From assembly GCA_018665005.1 (NCBI GenBank), contig JABJEE010000116.1:1-18072 (forward strand): a stretch of 18,072 nucleotides of DNA, given 5' to 3'. The notes beneath the pieces were generated by a model. It was not told the origin of the DNA. It saw nothing but the letters and a program-made list of their open reading frames with translations, and did not search any database. A program made the translations under genes and the position numbers. Positions 1 through 6,895 of this stretch are shown here, one piece after another (position 1 is the stretch's first letter; each line of letters begins with the position of its first letter). Source of the DNA: Flavobacteriales bacterium (GTDB lineage: Bacteria; Bacteroidota; Bacteroidia; Flavobacteriales_D; Crocinitomicaceae).

Positions 1-2
1 CG

Positions 3-671
3 GGTTCAGGCGGGACTTATTCTTGGGATAATGGGGTTGAAGACGGCGTTTCCTTCACTGTCACAGAGTCATTGCTTTATACGGTTATAGGTACTGATGA
101 AAACGGTTGTATTGGAACTGCAACAATATTGGTAACCGGCTTACCTGTTCCAATAGCTGGAATCTCTGCATCTCCTGAGAGTGGCGGAGTTCCATTGGAT
201 GTGATTTTCACCAATACCAGTCAAAATGCCACAAATTACCAATGGGATTTTGGCAATGATGAATCCGCTGTAGTTAATGATGAATCGGCGCAAAATAGCA
301 CTTATCTAGATTTTGGAAGTTACACGATATGGTTGATTGCAGATAACGGATTCTGTGATGATTCTATTTCGATTGTTATTTCAACAACTGTAGAACCACA
401 GATATTTGTGCCGAATGTCTTTACGCCAAATGCCGATGGTTCGAATGAGATATTTATGATTTCAACAGAGAATATGCAATCTATTGAATTGTTAATTGTG
501 AATAGATGGGGTAACTTGATGGCAACAATTGATGATTTAAATGCCGGTTGGGATGGAATAACCCCAGGTGGAAGTGAAGCCAAGGAGGGAGTCTATTTTT
601 ATAGATATTCTGCCACTGGATTGGATGGTTCAGAATGGGTGGGGCATGGATTCTTTAGTCTCGTTCGCTAA
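3..671 (+). CDS. C-terminal part of a secreted PKD-type protein with gliding-motility-associated T9SS sorting domain
   Basis: The reading frame is open to the left edge of the window, so the protein starts upstream and only its last 222 residues are visible. Visible parts in order: the end of an Ig-like or SprB-type repeat (GTYSWDNG, then YTVIGTDENGC), a PKD-like domain (YQWDFGN, near residue 80), and a C-terminal domain opening with FVPNVFTPNADGSNE and ending EGVYFYRYSATG...GFFSLVR. That last domain matches the gliding-motility-associated (CHU_C, type B) sorting domain, which sends proteins through the type IX secretion system to the cell surface. The protein is therefore probably a large cell-surface adhesin or matrix protein; its ligand cannot be told from this end. 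A TTG at 72 is a possible start but lies inside the repeat, so I reject it. Its stop overlaps the stop of the convergent minus-strand gene. Confidence 0.88.
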   Translation, partial: GSGGTYSWDNGVEDGVSFTVTESLLYTVIGTDENGCIGTATILVTGLPVPIAGISASPESGGVPLDVIFTNTSQNATNYQWDFGNDESAVVNDESAQNSTYLDFGSYTIWLIADNGFCDDSISIVISTTVEPQIFVPNVFTPNADGSNEIFMISTENMQSIELLIVNRWGNLMATIDDLNAGWDGITPGGSEAKEGVYFYRYSATGLDGSEWVGHGFFSLVR

Positions 672-1834
672 TCTTTAGTATATAACCACCACAATAGAAT
701 AGGAATGATTAAAAGGCTAAGCATTATGTAATGAGTTGAATTTTCAGCTTTATTTTTTTTCACGGTCAGTGATTTTCTTTTGTTATTGTTTTGATCAATT
801 AGTTGCTTTCTCTTTTGTCTTAACAACGTTAGTTTATTTTTTAATTTGGGTGTTTCGTCAAACTCGATACTTAATTCAATAGCTTCAATTTGTGCTAATA
901 GTAAATGATGTTGTTCAGCAAGGACAAGGCATGAATCAATATATAACGCGCCATTAATCATGTCGGCTCTCTCAAAGTAAAAGTTCGCCACATTCATAAA
1001 TGCTTCGCAGGTGTATAATTGAAAGCCTTGTAATTTGCGTTGTTCTAATACTTCAAGAAATAGATGTATTGATTTTTCATATTCTGACCTAATAAATGCC
1101 AATATTGCTTGATTATTAATCGCTCTTGTTTTAATAAAAGGGGCATCACACAACATGGAGCTTTCTAGTTGTTTTGTAAAACAATACTCGGCCCGTTTCA
1201 TTTGGTTTTTATCTATTGCAATTTGACCAAGAAACGAGTATGCATTTGCCACAGATTCATGTTTTTGATCATCAATAGCTTGTCGAATGTAATGTTCTGT
1301 CAACATTTGGGAAAGAGCAATTTTCCCAGCTTTTAATTCGGTTTTAGCAAGATTGATTTCTGCCATATATGACATTGCTTTGATCTCTGAATTCCTTCCG
1401 TGTGACAACGAGTGTTCAAAATGTAAACGAGCGGTTTCATGATCACCAAGTAGGAGATAAGCAATTCCTATTTCATTGTATGCTTCAGAGATTAGTTTTT
1501 CATCTCCTAAGTTTAAAAAAATCGATTTTGATGATTCTAATAATTTGAGCCCTTTGTTTATTTCGCCATAACGAACATCATAACAACCCAACAGTCTGTA
1601 TGCAACGGCTTTACAAAAAGGATCTATGGGTTTTTGTTGGCTTTCAAGAAGATCTAATCCAATACTATTTAATGAATCTAAATGGTAACGGGAATAATAT
1701 TCCCATAGCTCAAGTGCGATTTTAGATTTAGAAATCACATTAGTCTCTTTTTTATATGACTGAATCACTGATTGCCCATACAAGTCACAATTATATAAGG
1801 TGAAAATAAAAATGAAAAAGAGGAAGTGTTTCAT
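668..1834 (-). CDS. TPR-repeat exported membrane protein without an output domain
   Basis: The 388-residue protein begins with a hydrophobic signal sequence (MKHFLFFIFIFTLYNC, roughly residues 1-20). From about 50 to 310 it carries helical tetratricopeptide-type repeats (for example KGLKLLESSKSIFLNLGDEK, ISEAYNEIGIAYLLLGDHET, AINNQAILAFIRSEYEKSIH). A lysine-rich coiled-coil-like stretch follows at about 325-365, then one transmembrane helix near 369-384 (IMLSLLIIPILLWWLY), and it stops four residues later. This is the layout of the sensor half of Bacteroidota TPR-type histidine kinases or LuxR-like regulators, but the cytoplasmic kinase or DNA-binding domain is missing. The TPR part should lie in the periplasm. 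The start is supported by a promoter-like sequence facing it at 1857-1887. TPR modules bind proteins; the partner is unknown. It could be a free-standing scaffold or a remnant of a regulator. Confidence 0.85.
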   Translation of the reverse strand: MKHFLFFIFIFTLYNCDLYGQSVIQSYKKETNVISKSKIALELWEYYSRYHLDSLNSIGLDLLESQQKPIDPFCKAVAYRLLGCYDVRYGEINKGLKLLESSKSIFLNLGDEKLISEAYNEIGIAYLLLGDHETARLHFEHSLSHGRNSEIKAMSYMAEINLAKTELKAGKIALSQMLTEHYIRQAIDDQKHESVANAYSFLGQIAIDKNQMKRAEYCFTKQLESSMLCDAPFIKTRAINNQAILAFIRSEYEKSIHLFLEVLEQRKLQGFQLYTCEAFMNVANFYFERADMINGALYIDSCLVLAEQHHLLLAQIEAIELSIEFDETPKLKNKLTLLRQKRKQLIDQNNNKRKSLTVKKNKAENSTHYIMLSLLIIPILLWWLYTKD

Positions 1835-1853
1835 TTATAATTAGTTAGCTCAG

Positions 1854-1884
1854 TTGCAAGGATAGTTAACAATCGTTACTTTTG
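1854..1884 (+). promoter_or_regulatory. Bacteroidota-type promoter of pruA
   Basis: A TTG at 1854-1856 is followed after 20 bp by TACTTTTG at 1877-1884, a perfect TAnnTTTG -7 box. Transcription should start near 1888-1890, about ten bases before the pruA ATG at 1901; the short leader is A-rich and has no Shine-Dalgarno sequence. The consensus is known for Bacteroidota sigma-70; its use here is inferred. Confidence 0.65.
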
Positions 1885-1887
1885 CAA
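1857..1887 (-). promoter_or_regulatory. Opposing promoter of the TPR gene, interleaved with the pruA promoter
   Basis: Read on the minus strand, TTG at 1887-1885 is followed after exactly 20 bp by TATCCTTG at 1864-1857, one mismatch from TAnnTTTG. It lies about 22 bases upstream of the ATG at 1834. It occupies almost the same 31 bp as the pruA promoter, so the two probably cannot be bound by RNA polymerase at once. Confidence 0.45.
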
Positions 1888-1900
1888 CAAAAAAAAAGAC

Positions 1901-3529
1901 ATGTCAAACGCTTTCTATAAAGTACCTGTTGCAATCAATGAACCGGTAAAATCCTATGCTCCGAATTCACCAGAAAAGAATTCACTTATAAATAAATACA
2001 AGGAAATGTATAATCAAAAAGAGATTGATGTTCCTATGTATATTGGAAAAGAAGAGATTCGAACTGAGGATAAAAGACCGATGACGCCTCCACATGATCA
2101 TAAAAAAGTGTTGGGTCATTTTAATTACGGAGATGCATCTCATGTCGAATTGGCTATTGAAAAAGCACTTGAGGCAAAATCAGCATGGGCAAACCTGCCT
2201 TGGGAACAAAGAGCCGCGATCTTTTTGAAAGCAGCAGATTTACTTGCAGGACCATTCAGAGACAGAATGAATGCTGCAACGATGCTCGCTCAATCAAAAA
2301 ATGTTTTCCAAGCAGAAATAGATGCATCGTGTGAGATGATTGATTTTTTCAGATTCAATGTTCAGTATATGACACAGGTTTACAAGGAACAACCTGATTC
2401 TCAACCTGGATTATGGAATAGATTAGAGTATAGACCCTTAGAAGGTTTTGTATTTGCCTTGACTCCTTTTAATTTCACCTCAATTGCGGCAAATTTATGT
2501 GCTGCCCCAGCAATGATGGGAAATGTTATTGTATGGAAGCCTGCTGATTCTCAGGTATATTCAGCTCAGGTAATTATGGATTTGTTCAAAGCTGCAGGTT
2601 TACCTGATGGTGTTGTGAATATGGTCACTGTAGACGGTCCTACTGCTGGAGAGGTTATTTTTAAACATAAAATGTTTTCTGGACTTCATTTTACTGGTTC
2701 TACTGGTGTTTTTAGAACACTTTGGAAAAATATTGCTAGTAATTTGGATACTTATAGAAGCTACCCAAGAATAGTTGGAGAAACAGGAGGAAAAGATTTT
2801 GTTATGGTTCACAAATCATCAATTCCTGCTGAAGTAGCAACGGCACTTACTCGTGGTTCTTTTGAATTTCAAGGGCAGAAATGTTCAGCGGCATCAAGAG
2901 CTTATATACCGTCTAACTTATGGCCTGAAGTCAAAGCTATAGTGCTTGACCAGGTTAATTCGTTCAAGATGGGAACCCCAGAGGATACTTCCAATTATAT
3001 TAATGCCGTCATTGATGAAAGAGCTTTTGATAAAATATCAGCTTACATAGATTATTGTAAAGAAAATGATGACGCAGAAATTATAGTTGGAGGGAATTAT
3101 GATAAATCCAAAGGATATTTTATTCAACCAACAGTAGTCGTCGCATCTAATCCAAAATTCAAAACAATGTGTGAAGAGATTTTTGGACCTGTTTTAACGA
3201 TCTATGTTTATCCCGAAAATGATTTTGAGGAGACCTTAGACATTGTAGATGACACTTCTGAGTATGCGTTAACTGGATCTATCATTTCTCAAGATAGATA
3301 TGCTATTAATTTAGCAACCAAGAAGTTAGAAAATGCTGCCGGTAATTTTTATATTAACGATAAACCGACAGGTGCGGTAGTCGGACAGCAGCCCTTTGGA
3401 GGAGCAAGAGGTTCAGGAACGAATGATAAAGCCGGTGCAGCAATGAATTTATTGCGTTGGGTTCAGGCAAGAACGATTAAGGAAACCTTCGTTCCGGCTA
3501 CAGATTATCGTTATCCATTTCTAGGATAA
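1901..3529 (+). CDS. pruA: L-glutamate gamma-semialdehyde dehydrogenase (1-pyrroline-5-carboxylate dehydrogenase)
   Basis: This NAD-dependent aldehyde dehydrogenase oxidises glutamate gamma-semialdehyde, the open form of pyrroline-5-carboxylate, to glutamate. It is the second step of proline breakdown and also serves arginine/ornithine breakdown. The 542 residues match the length of the stand-alone ALDH4A1-like type, not the bifunctional PutA type. Visible features are the substrate-side motif ALTPFNFTSIAANL near 187-200, the cofactor region VIVWKPADSQ, the general base Glu294 in GETGGKDF, the catalytic Cys328 in GQKCSAASRAY, and the late EEIFGPVLTIYVY and QQPFGGARGSGTNDKAG motifs. The ATG at 1901 follows a clear promoter by a short leader and gives the family's usual N-terminus. 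No proline dehydrogenase gene (putA/prodh) is next to it. No strong terminator follows. Identification is confident. Confidence 0.96.
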   Translation: MSNAFYKVPVAINEPVKSYAPNSPEKNSLINKYKEMYNQKEIDVPMYIGKEEIRTEDKRPMTPPHDHKKVLGHFNYGDASHVELAIEKALEAKSAWANLPWEQRAAIFLKAADLLAGPFRDRMNAATMLAQSKNVFQAEIDASCEMIDFFRFNVQYMTQVYKEQPDSQPGLWNRLEYRPLEGFVFALTPFNFTSIAANLCAAPAMMGNVIVWKPADSQVYSAQVIMDLFKAAGLPDGVVNMVTVDGPTAGEVIFKHKMFSGLHFTGSTGVFRTLWKNIASNLDTYRSYPRIVGETGGKDFVMVHKSSIPAEVATALTRGSFEFQGQKCSAASRAYIPSNLWPEVKAIVLDQVNSFKMGTPEDTSNYINAVIDERAFDKISAYIDYCKENDDAEIIVGGNYDKSKGYFIQPTVVVASNPKFKTMCEEIFGPVLTIYVYPENDFEETLDIVDDTSEYALTGSIISQDRYAINLATKKLENAAGNFYINDKPTGAVVGQQPFGGARGSGTNDKAGAAMNLLRWVQARTIKETFVPATDYRYPFLG

Positions 3530-3582
3530 TCTTTATCTAGGTGTATTTTAAGTGATCAAATTTGATTATTTTAGGTCATTCT

Positions 3583-4383
3583 ATGATGACCAAAACAATC
3601 TTAAATGACGGTACCCCAGTTTTTTGCTTAAGAAAACCTGAAGCTAAAATGCTAGACCATCACGTTGATGGTTACCTACAAAATGGAATTTCTATCAATG
3701 ATAATGACGTTGTTTTTGACGTTGGTGCGAACGTTGGTGTTTTTGGCTTGAGAGCCATTCAAAAAGCAAAAAATGTAAATGCCTATTGCTTTGAGCCCAT
3801 TCCTGATATTTTTTCTGTTTTAAAAAAGAATGCGGAAGAATATGGAGACAATCGAATACACGTATACGAATTTGGAGTATCCGATAAATTGGCCAATGCC
3901 AGCTTTACATACTTTCCGAATACCCCTGCCTTGTCGACATTGCATCCCGAGCAATGGGATGAAGATCCAGCAGCATTTTCAAGAGCCGTAAAAGGCACAA
4001 TGAAAAACCCGCCGGAAGGAATGAAGTGGATGAAACTGATTCCCCCATTTTTTTCAGGAGTTATAGCCCATTTTTTAGTTAGAGGGAAAAAGCAAGTAGA
4101 GTGTAAACTTGTTCCCTTATCTGATGTCATTGAAAAAGAAAATATTAGCCAAATTGACTTGCTGAAAATTGATTGTGAAGGAGCAGAGTGGTCTGTTTTA
4201 AAAGGAATTAGAGAAAGTGATTGGCCGAAAATAAAAAGTCTGGTAATCGAAGTTCATGATATTGATGGTCGTTTAGAGCATGTTCGTCAGCTCTTAAGTG
4301 ATAAGGGTTTTTCTCAGTTGCATACTGAGAGTGAAGTGGGGCTTGAAGATACAGGAATGTTTAACATATTTGCATTGAGATGA
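3583..4383 (+). CDS. FkbM family SAM-dependent methyltransferase
   Basis: The 266-residue protein has the FkbM-family Rossmann fold. The SAM-binding loop VFDVGANVGVFG lies at about 44-55, the acidic ribose-binding residue is in CFEPIP (Glu71), and a late strand reads LLKIDCEGAEW, the typical FkbM motif. FkbM proteins are mostly O-methyltransferases acting on hydroxyl groups of polyketides, sugars or lipids. Between the core motifs is an insert of roughly 40 residues with a hydrophobic stretch (LIPPFFSGVIAHFLV), which may touch a membrane or an oily substrate. I chose the ATG at 3583 (a second ATG follows at 3586); an upstream TTG at 3562 would add seven residues without support. Its stop overlaps the next gene's start in ATGA, so the two are translationally coupled. 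The natural substrate is unknown; a hydroxyl made by the neighbouring hydroxylase is a reasonable guess. Confidence 0.9.
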   Translation: MMTKTILNDGTPVFCLRKPEAKMLDHHVDGYLQNGISINDNDVVFDVGANVGVFGLRAIQKAKNVNAYCFEPIPDIFSVLKKNAEEYGDNRIHVYEFGVSDKLANASFTYFPNTPALSTLHPEQWDEDPAAFSRAVKGTMKNPPEGMKWMKLIPPFFSGVIAHFLVRGKKQVECKLVPLSDVIEKENISQIDLLKIDCEGAEWSVLKGIRESDWPKIKSLVIEVHDIDGRLEHVRQLLSDKGFSQLHTESEVGLEDTGMFNIFALR

Positions 4384-5075
4384 CTAGAGAATGGGTAGCA
4401 ATAGGAACAATTATTATGCTATTGGGGTCTAATTTATTTGGTCTATTGTATAGTATGGTAGTCTTAAAGACCAAGTTTTTTGAACCTTATGTATTACAGG
4501 TAAAATCATATCAAAAGTCTATTTTTAGTAAAAGAATGCCTTTATTTCTGTTGAATTTCATTTTGTTATTGGTAGTATCAGGATCAGGTGCATATGTTTT
4601 ATATGATGTAATGCAGGTTGAATGGTCCAGCTGGTGGATTATTGGACTACAAGTATTATTTGCCTTTGTCTTGGATGATTTTTGGTTTTATTTTTACCAT
4701 AAATGGCTCCATGATAATAAGTTTATGTTAAAACATGTTCATTCTATACATCATCGAGCGATTAAACCATTCCCTCTTGAGTATTTATATGGACATCCGT
4801 TAGAATGGATGATGGGAATGATAGGTGTGGTAATAGCATTTTCAATTATTTTAATTTTCATGCCCATAAATCTGTATGCTTTTTGGATATTTGGATTACT
4901 AAGGAATTTACACGAAATACACATTCATTCAAATATAGAATTGCCACTTCTTAGTAAAATCCCTCTATTAAGTAAAACCAAACATCACGATGATCATCAT
5001 GCTTATCTTGACGGGAACTATGCCTCTACTTTTGTTTGGATGGATCGGATTTTTAAAAGTAATTTCAATAAATGA
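4380..5075 (+). CDS. Sterol desaturase/fatty acid hydroxylase superfamily membrane protein
   Basis: This 231-residue integral membrane enzyme belongs to the superfamily of di-iron oxygenases that hydroxylate or desaturate lipids, sterols or carotenoids. Hydrophobic segments lie near 6-28, 55-76, 84-105 and 144-175. The histidine clusters expected to hold two irons are present: HKWLH (107-111), HSIHH (121-125), HEIHIH (178-183) and HHDDHH (202-207). The family's closing motif is seen in GNYASTFVWMDRIF. The start ATG at 4380 overlaps the stop of the FkbM methyltransferase, and its own stop overlaps the start of the DUF2141 gene, so all three are made together. The neighbours suggest a hydroxylated lipid or pigment that is then O-methylated. 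Most bacteria of this group lack sterols, so a fatty acid, polyene or carotenoid substrate is likelier; this is inference. Confidence 0.88.
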   Translation: MTREWVAIGTIIMLLGSNLFGLLYSMVVLKTKFFEPYVLQVKSYQKSIFSKRMPLFLLNFILLLVVSGSGAYVLYDVMQVEWSSWWIIGLQVLFAFVLDDFWFYFYHKWLHDNKFMLKHVHSIHHRAIKPFPLEYLYGHPLEWMMGMIGVVIAFSIILIFMPINLYAFWIFGLLRNLHEIHIHSNIELPLLSKIPLLSKTKHHDDHHAYLDGNYASTFVWMDRIFKSNFNK

Positions 5076-5503
5076 GGGGTCTTTTTAAAATATACTGTTT
5101 TGTTTTCATGTCTTTTGCGATGCAATTAAAGGCACAACAGAACTTTGATTTAACCGTAAATGTAACCGGACTTGAAAATAATGATGGACTACTTCAGTTT
5201 GGCTTATATAATAATGCTGATAAATTCCCGAATGTAGGTGAAACCTATAAAATGACAAGGGTGAAAACCATTGGTTCTTCTCGAAAGTATACGTTTAAAA
5301 GTTTACCTGAAGGAAGTTATGCTGTTGCCATTTATCAGGATGAAAACAACAATGACAATTGTGATAAAAACTTCATAGGTGTTCCTACAGAGCCGTATGC
5401 TTTTTCTAATGATATGCGCCCCAAGTTATCTGCACCGTCATTCGAGGATTGTATGATTACTCTTGAGAGAAACAAAACCGTTTCAATCAAGCTTGTTTAT
5501 TGA
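5072..5503 (+). CDS. DUF2141 domain exported protein
   Basis: The 143-residue protein has a signal peptide (MRGLFKIYCFVFMSFAMQLKAQ, cleavage expected after KAQ, about residue 22). It is followed by a single domain matching DUF2141: LTVNVTGLENNDGLLQFGLY near the start, then LPEGSYAVAIYQDENNN and FIGVPTEPYAFSND. The DENNN stretch and the two cysteines (CDKNF and DCMIT) fit a small beta-sandwich, transthyretin-like fold in the periplasm or outer surface. Its molecular role is not known. It starts inside the last codons of the hydroxylase gene (ATGA), so its expression is tied to that enzyme. It may handle, carry or deliver the modified lipid at the cell envelope, but nothing in the sequence proves this. 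Its end overlaps the convergent coaE gene by seven bases. Confidence 0.86.
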   Translation: MRGLFKIYCFVFMSFAMQLKAQQNFDLTVNVTGLENNDGLLQFGLYNNADKFPNVGETYKMTRVKTIGSSRKYTFKSLPEGSYAVAIYQDENNNDNCDKNFIGVPTEPYAFSNDMRPKLSAPSFEDCMITLERNKTVSIKLVY

Positions 5504-6078
5504 TGTAGCTTTCTTAATACTTCTTCTATCTGGTTTAATAATGGAGTCTCTCCGTCATTAAGAATATGGTGCCGCGTTAAACTCATCTTTTTTGAATCAC
5601 TCCATTGGGCATGCATTTTTGTTAAAATAGTTTCTTTAGACATCTGATCTCTTTTTAAAAGACGTTCCATTTTAACGTCTTGAGGCGCATATACCAAAAT
5701 ATTGTCATCAAAATTTTTGAAGGCCTTTGTTTCAAATAAAATAGCTGCCTCATTGAAAATGAGAGAGTGACTTGAATGTTTCTTGGCCCATGCAATAAAG
5801 TCCTCTCGAACAACGGGATGTATAATAGAATTCACGATTTCTCTTATGTTAGGTGATGCAAATATCTGATCACTCAAAAAAGATTTGTTTAGATTCCCAT
5901 TCTCGTATACATTTTTTCCAAAAACAGTTTTAAGTTTAAGTTTAATTTCAGGATGTTCATTACTTAGCTCTTTGGCTCTTTTATCTGAATTATAAATTGG
6001 GTAGCCTATTTTTTCAAGAATATGAGCGACATATGTCTTCCCGCTTCCAATACCTCCTGTCAAACCAATCTTCTTCAT
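5497..6078 (-). CDS. coaE: Dephospho-CoA kinase
   Basis: This cytoplasmic enzyme catalyses the last step of coenzyme A synthesis: ATP-dependent phosphorylation of the 3'-hydroxyl of dephospho-CoA. The 193-residue protein begins MKKIGLTGGIGSGKT, so the Walker A P-loop GGIGSGKT is at residues 8-15. Other family marks are YNSDKRAKEL (CoA domain), IHPVVREDFIAW, FNEAAILFE and the late RDQMSKE lid arginine region. The length is normal for the family. A longer frame opens at 6141, but the extra 21 residues do not resemble the family, and a good promoter (TTG, 19 bp, TAAATTTG) sits between 6084 and 6113, inside that extension. I therefore place the start at 6078, only five bases below the -7 box. Its 3' end overlaps the convergent DUF2141 gene. 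Confidence 0.95.
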   Translation of the reverse strand: MKKIGLTGGIGSGKTYVAHILEKIGYPIYNSDKRAKELSNEHPEIKLKLKTVFGKNVYENGNLNKSFLSDQIFASPNIREIVNSIIHPVVREDFIAWAKKHSSHSLIFNEAAILFETKAFKNFDDNILVYAPQDVKMERLLKRDQMSKETILTKMHAQWSDSKKMSLTRHHILNDGETPLLNQIEEVLRKLHQ

Positions 6079-6083
6079 ATATT

Positions 6084-6113
6084 CAAATTTAATGGTTTTG
6101 TGATAGATTTCAA
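6084..6113 (-). promoter_or_regulatory. Promoter of coaE with almost no leader
   Basis: On the minus strand TTG (6113-6111), a 19-bp spacer and TAAATTTG (6091-6084) form a full Bacteroidota promoter. Only five bases separate the -7 box from the ATG at 6078, so the mRNA would start at or beside the start codon. The position also rules out the longer coaE frame. Confidence 0.6.
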
Positions 6114-6140
6114 TGAGTGTTAGGAATCTGACTAAAGTCA

Positions 6141-6156
6141 ATTAGTTGTATTTTTG
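6141..6156 (+). promoter_or_regulatory. -7 promoter box of the SAM methyltransferase/ZIP operon
   Basis: TATTTTTG at 6149-6156 matches TAnnTTTG and ends four bases before the ATG at 6161, predicting a leaderless or nearly leaderless mRNA. No good TTG is seen about 20 bp upstream; the closest is CTG at 6128-6130. The 16 bases at 6141-6156 recur exactly at 7714-7729. Confidence 0.45.
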
Positions 6157-6160
6157 ATAT

Positions 6161-6895
6161 ATGTCAGAAAAAGATTGGTTTATAGATTGGTTTAACACCT
6201 CTTATTATCACATATTATATCAGAATAGAAATGAATCAGAAGCAAAAGAATTCATAATAAATTTAATGAATCACCTTGATTTGGATTCTGATTCAAACAT
6301 CCTTGATTTGGCTTGTGGTAAGGGGCGCCATTCGAAGACCTTGAATGAATTGGGATTTGAAGTGTTGGGAGTAGATTTGTCTGAAAATAGTATCAGAGAA
6401 GCTCAGAAATGGTCAAGTGATTCTCTTTCCTTTGAAGTCCATGATATGAGATATAAAATAGCAAATCGTCAATTTAATGCCATTTTTAATCTATTTACAA
6501 GTTTTGGGTATTTTGATACTTTTAACGAAAACCAGCTCGTTTGTGAAGCTATGCATGAAATGTTAGAAGCAGGAGGAAAGCTAGTGATAGATTTCATGAA
6601 TGTATTTAAGGTAATTAGCTCTCTAGTTCGAGAGGAGGAGAAAAAAATCAATGGAATTAACTTTAAGATTTCTCGAAATCATGATGATTCACACATTTTT
6701 AAGCATATTAAATTTACCGATCAAGGAAATGATTTTCATTTTACAGAAAGGGTCCAAATATTAAGATTAGAAGATTTTCAATCTTTATTGGAGCCCTATT
6801 TTATTATTGAAAATGTATTTGGTTCTTTAGATTTGCAGCCATTTATACTTGAAAAATCAGATCGTTTGATTATTATTGCAAGCAGAAAAAAATGA
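6161..6895 (+). CDS. Class I SAM-dependent methyltransferase
   Basis: The 244-residue protein has a class I methyltransferase core. Motif I, ILDLACGKGRHS, lies at 47-58, a strand-2 acidic residue is in LGVDLS (near 72), the HDMRY segment (near 96) fits the adenine-binding strand, and FNLFTSFGYFD follows as in small-molecule methyltransferases. The N-terminus DWFIDWFNTSYYHILYQNR is a recognisable leader of this subfamily and fixes the start near 6161. The substrate is unknown: no RNA- or protein-binding extension is visible, so a small molecule is possible. The promoter box ends four bases before the ATG. The stop overlaps the ATG of the ZIP transporter gene (ATGA at 6892), so the two proteins are coupled. 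That coupling hints at a link to metal homeostasis, but it is not evidence of the reaction. Confidence 0.88.
   Translation: MSEKDWFIDWFNTSYYHILYQNRNESEAKEFIINLMNHLDLDSDSNILDLACGKGRHSKTLNELGFEVLGVDLSENSIREAQKWSSDSLSFEVHDMRYKIANRQFNAIFNLFTSFGYFDTFNENQLVCEAMHEMLEAGGKLVIDFMNVFKVISSLVREEEKKINGINFKISRNHDDSHIFKHIKFTDQGNDFHFTERVQILRLEDFQSLLEPYFIIENVFGSLDLQPFILEKSDRLIIIASRKK

Noticed and set aside
3521..3540. Weak hairpin across the pruA stop codon (GATAA, loop TCT, TTATC with a bulged CTA/TAG foot)
   Set aside because: The stem is AT-rich, contains a bulge and is not followed by a T-run, so it is not a convincing terminator.
3555..3566. Perfect 12-bp palindrome ATCAAATTTGAT 17 bases upstream of the FkbM gene
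   Set aside because: By rough estimate several 12-bp palindromes are expected by chance in 18 kb of AT-rich DNA, and there is no second copy or clear promoter next to it. An operator is possible but unsupported.
6079..6141. Longer coaE start adding 21 residues
   Set aside because: The extension has no family similarity, and a full promoter lies inside it, so the start at 6078 is better.
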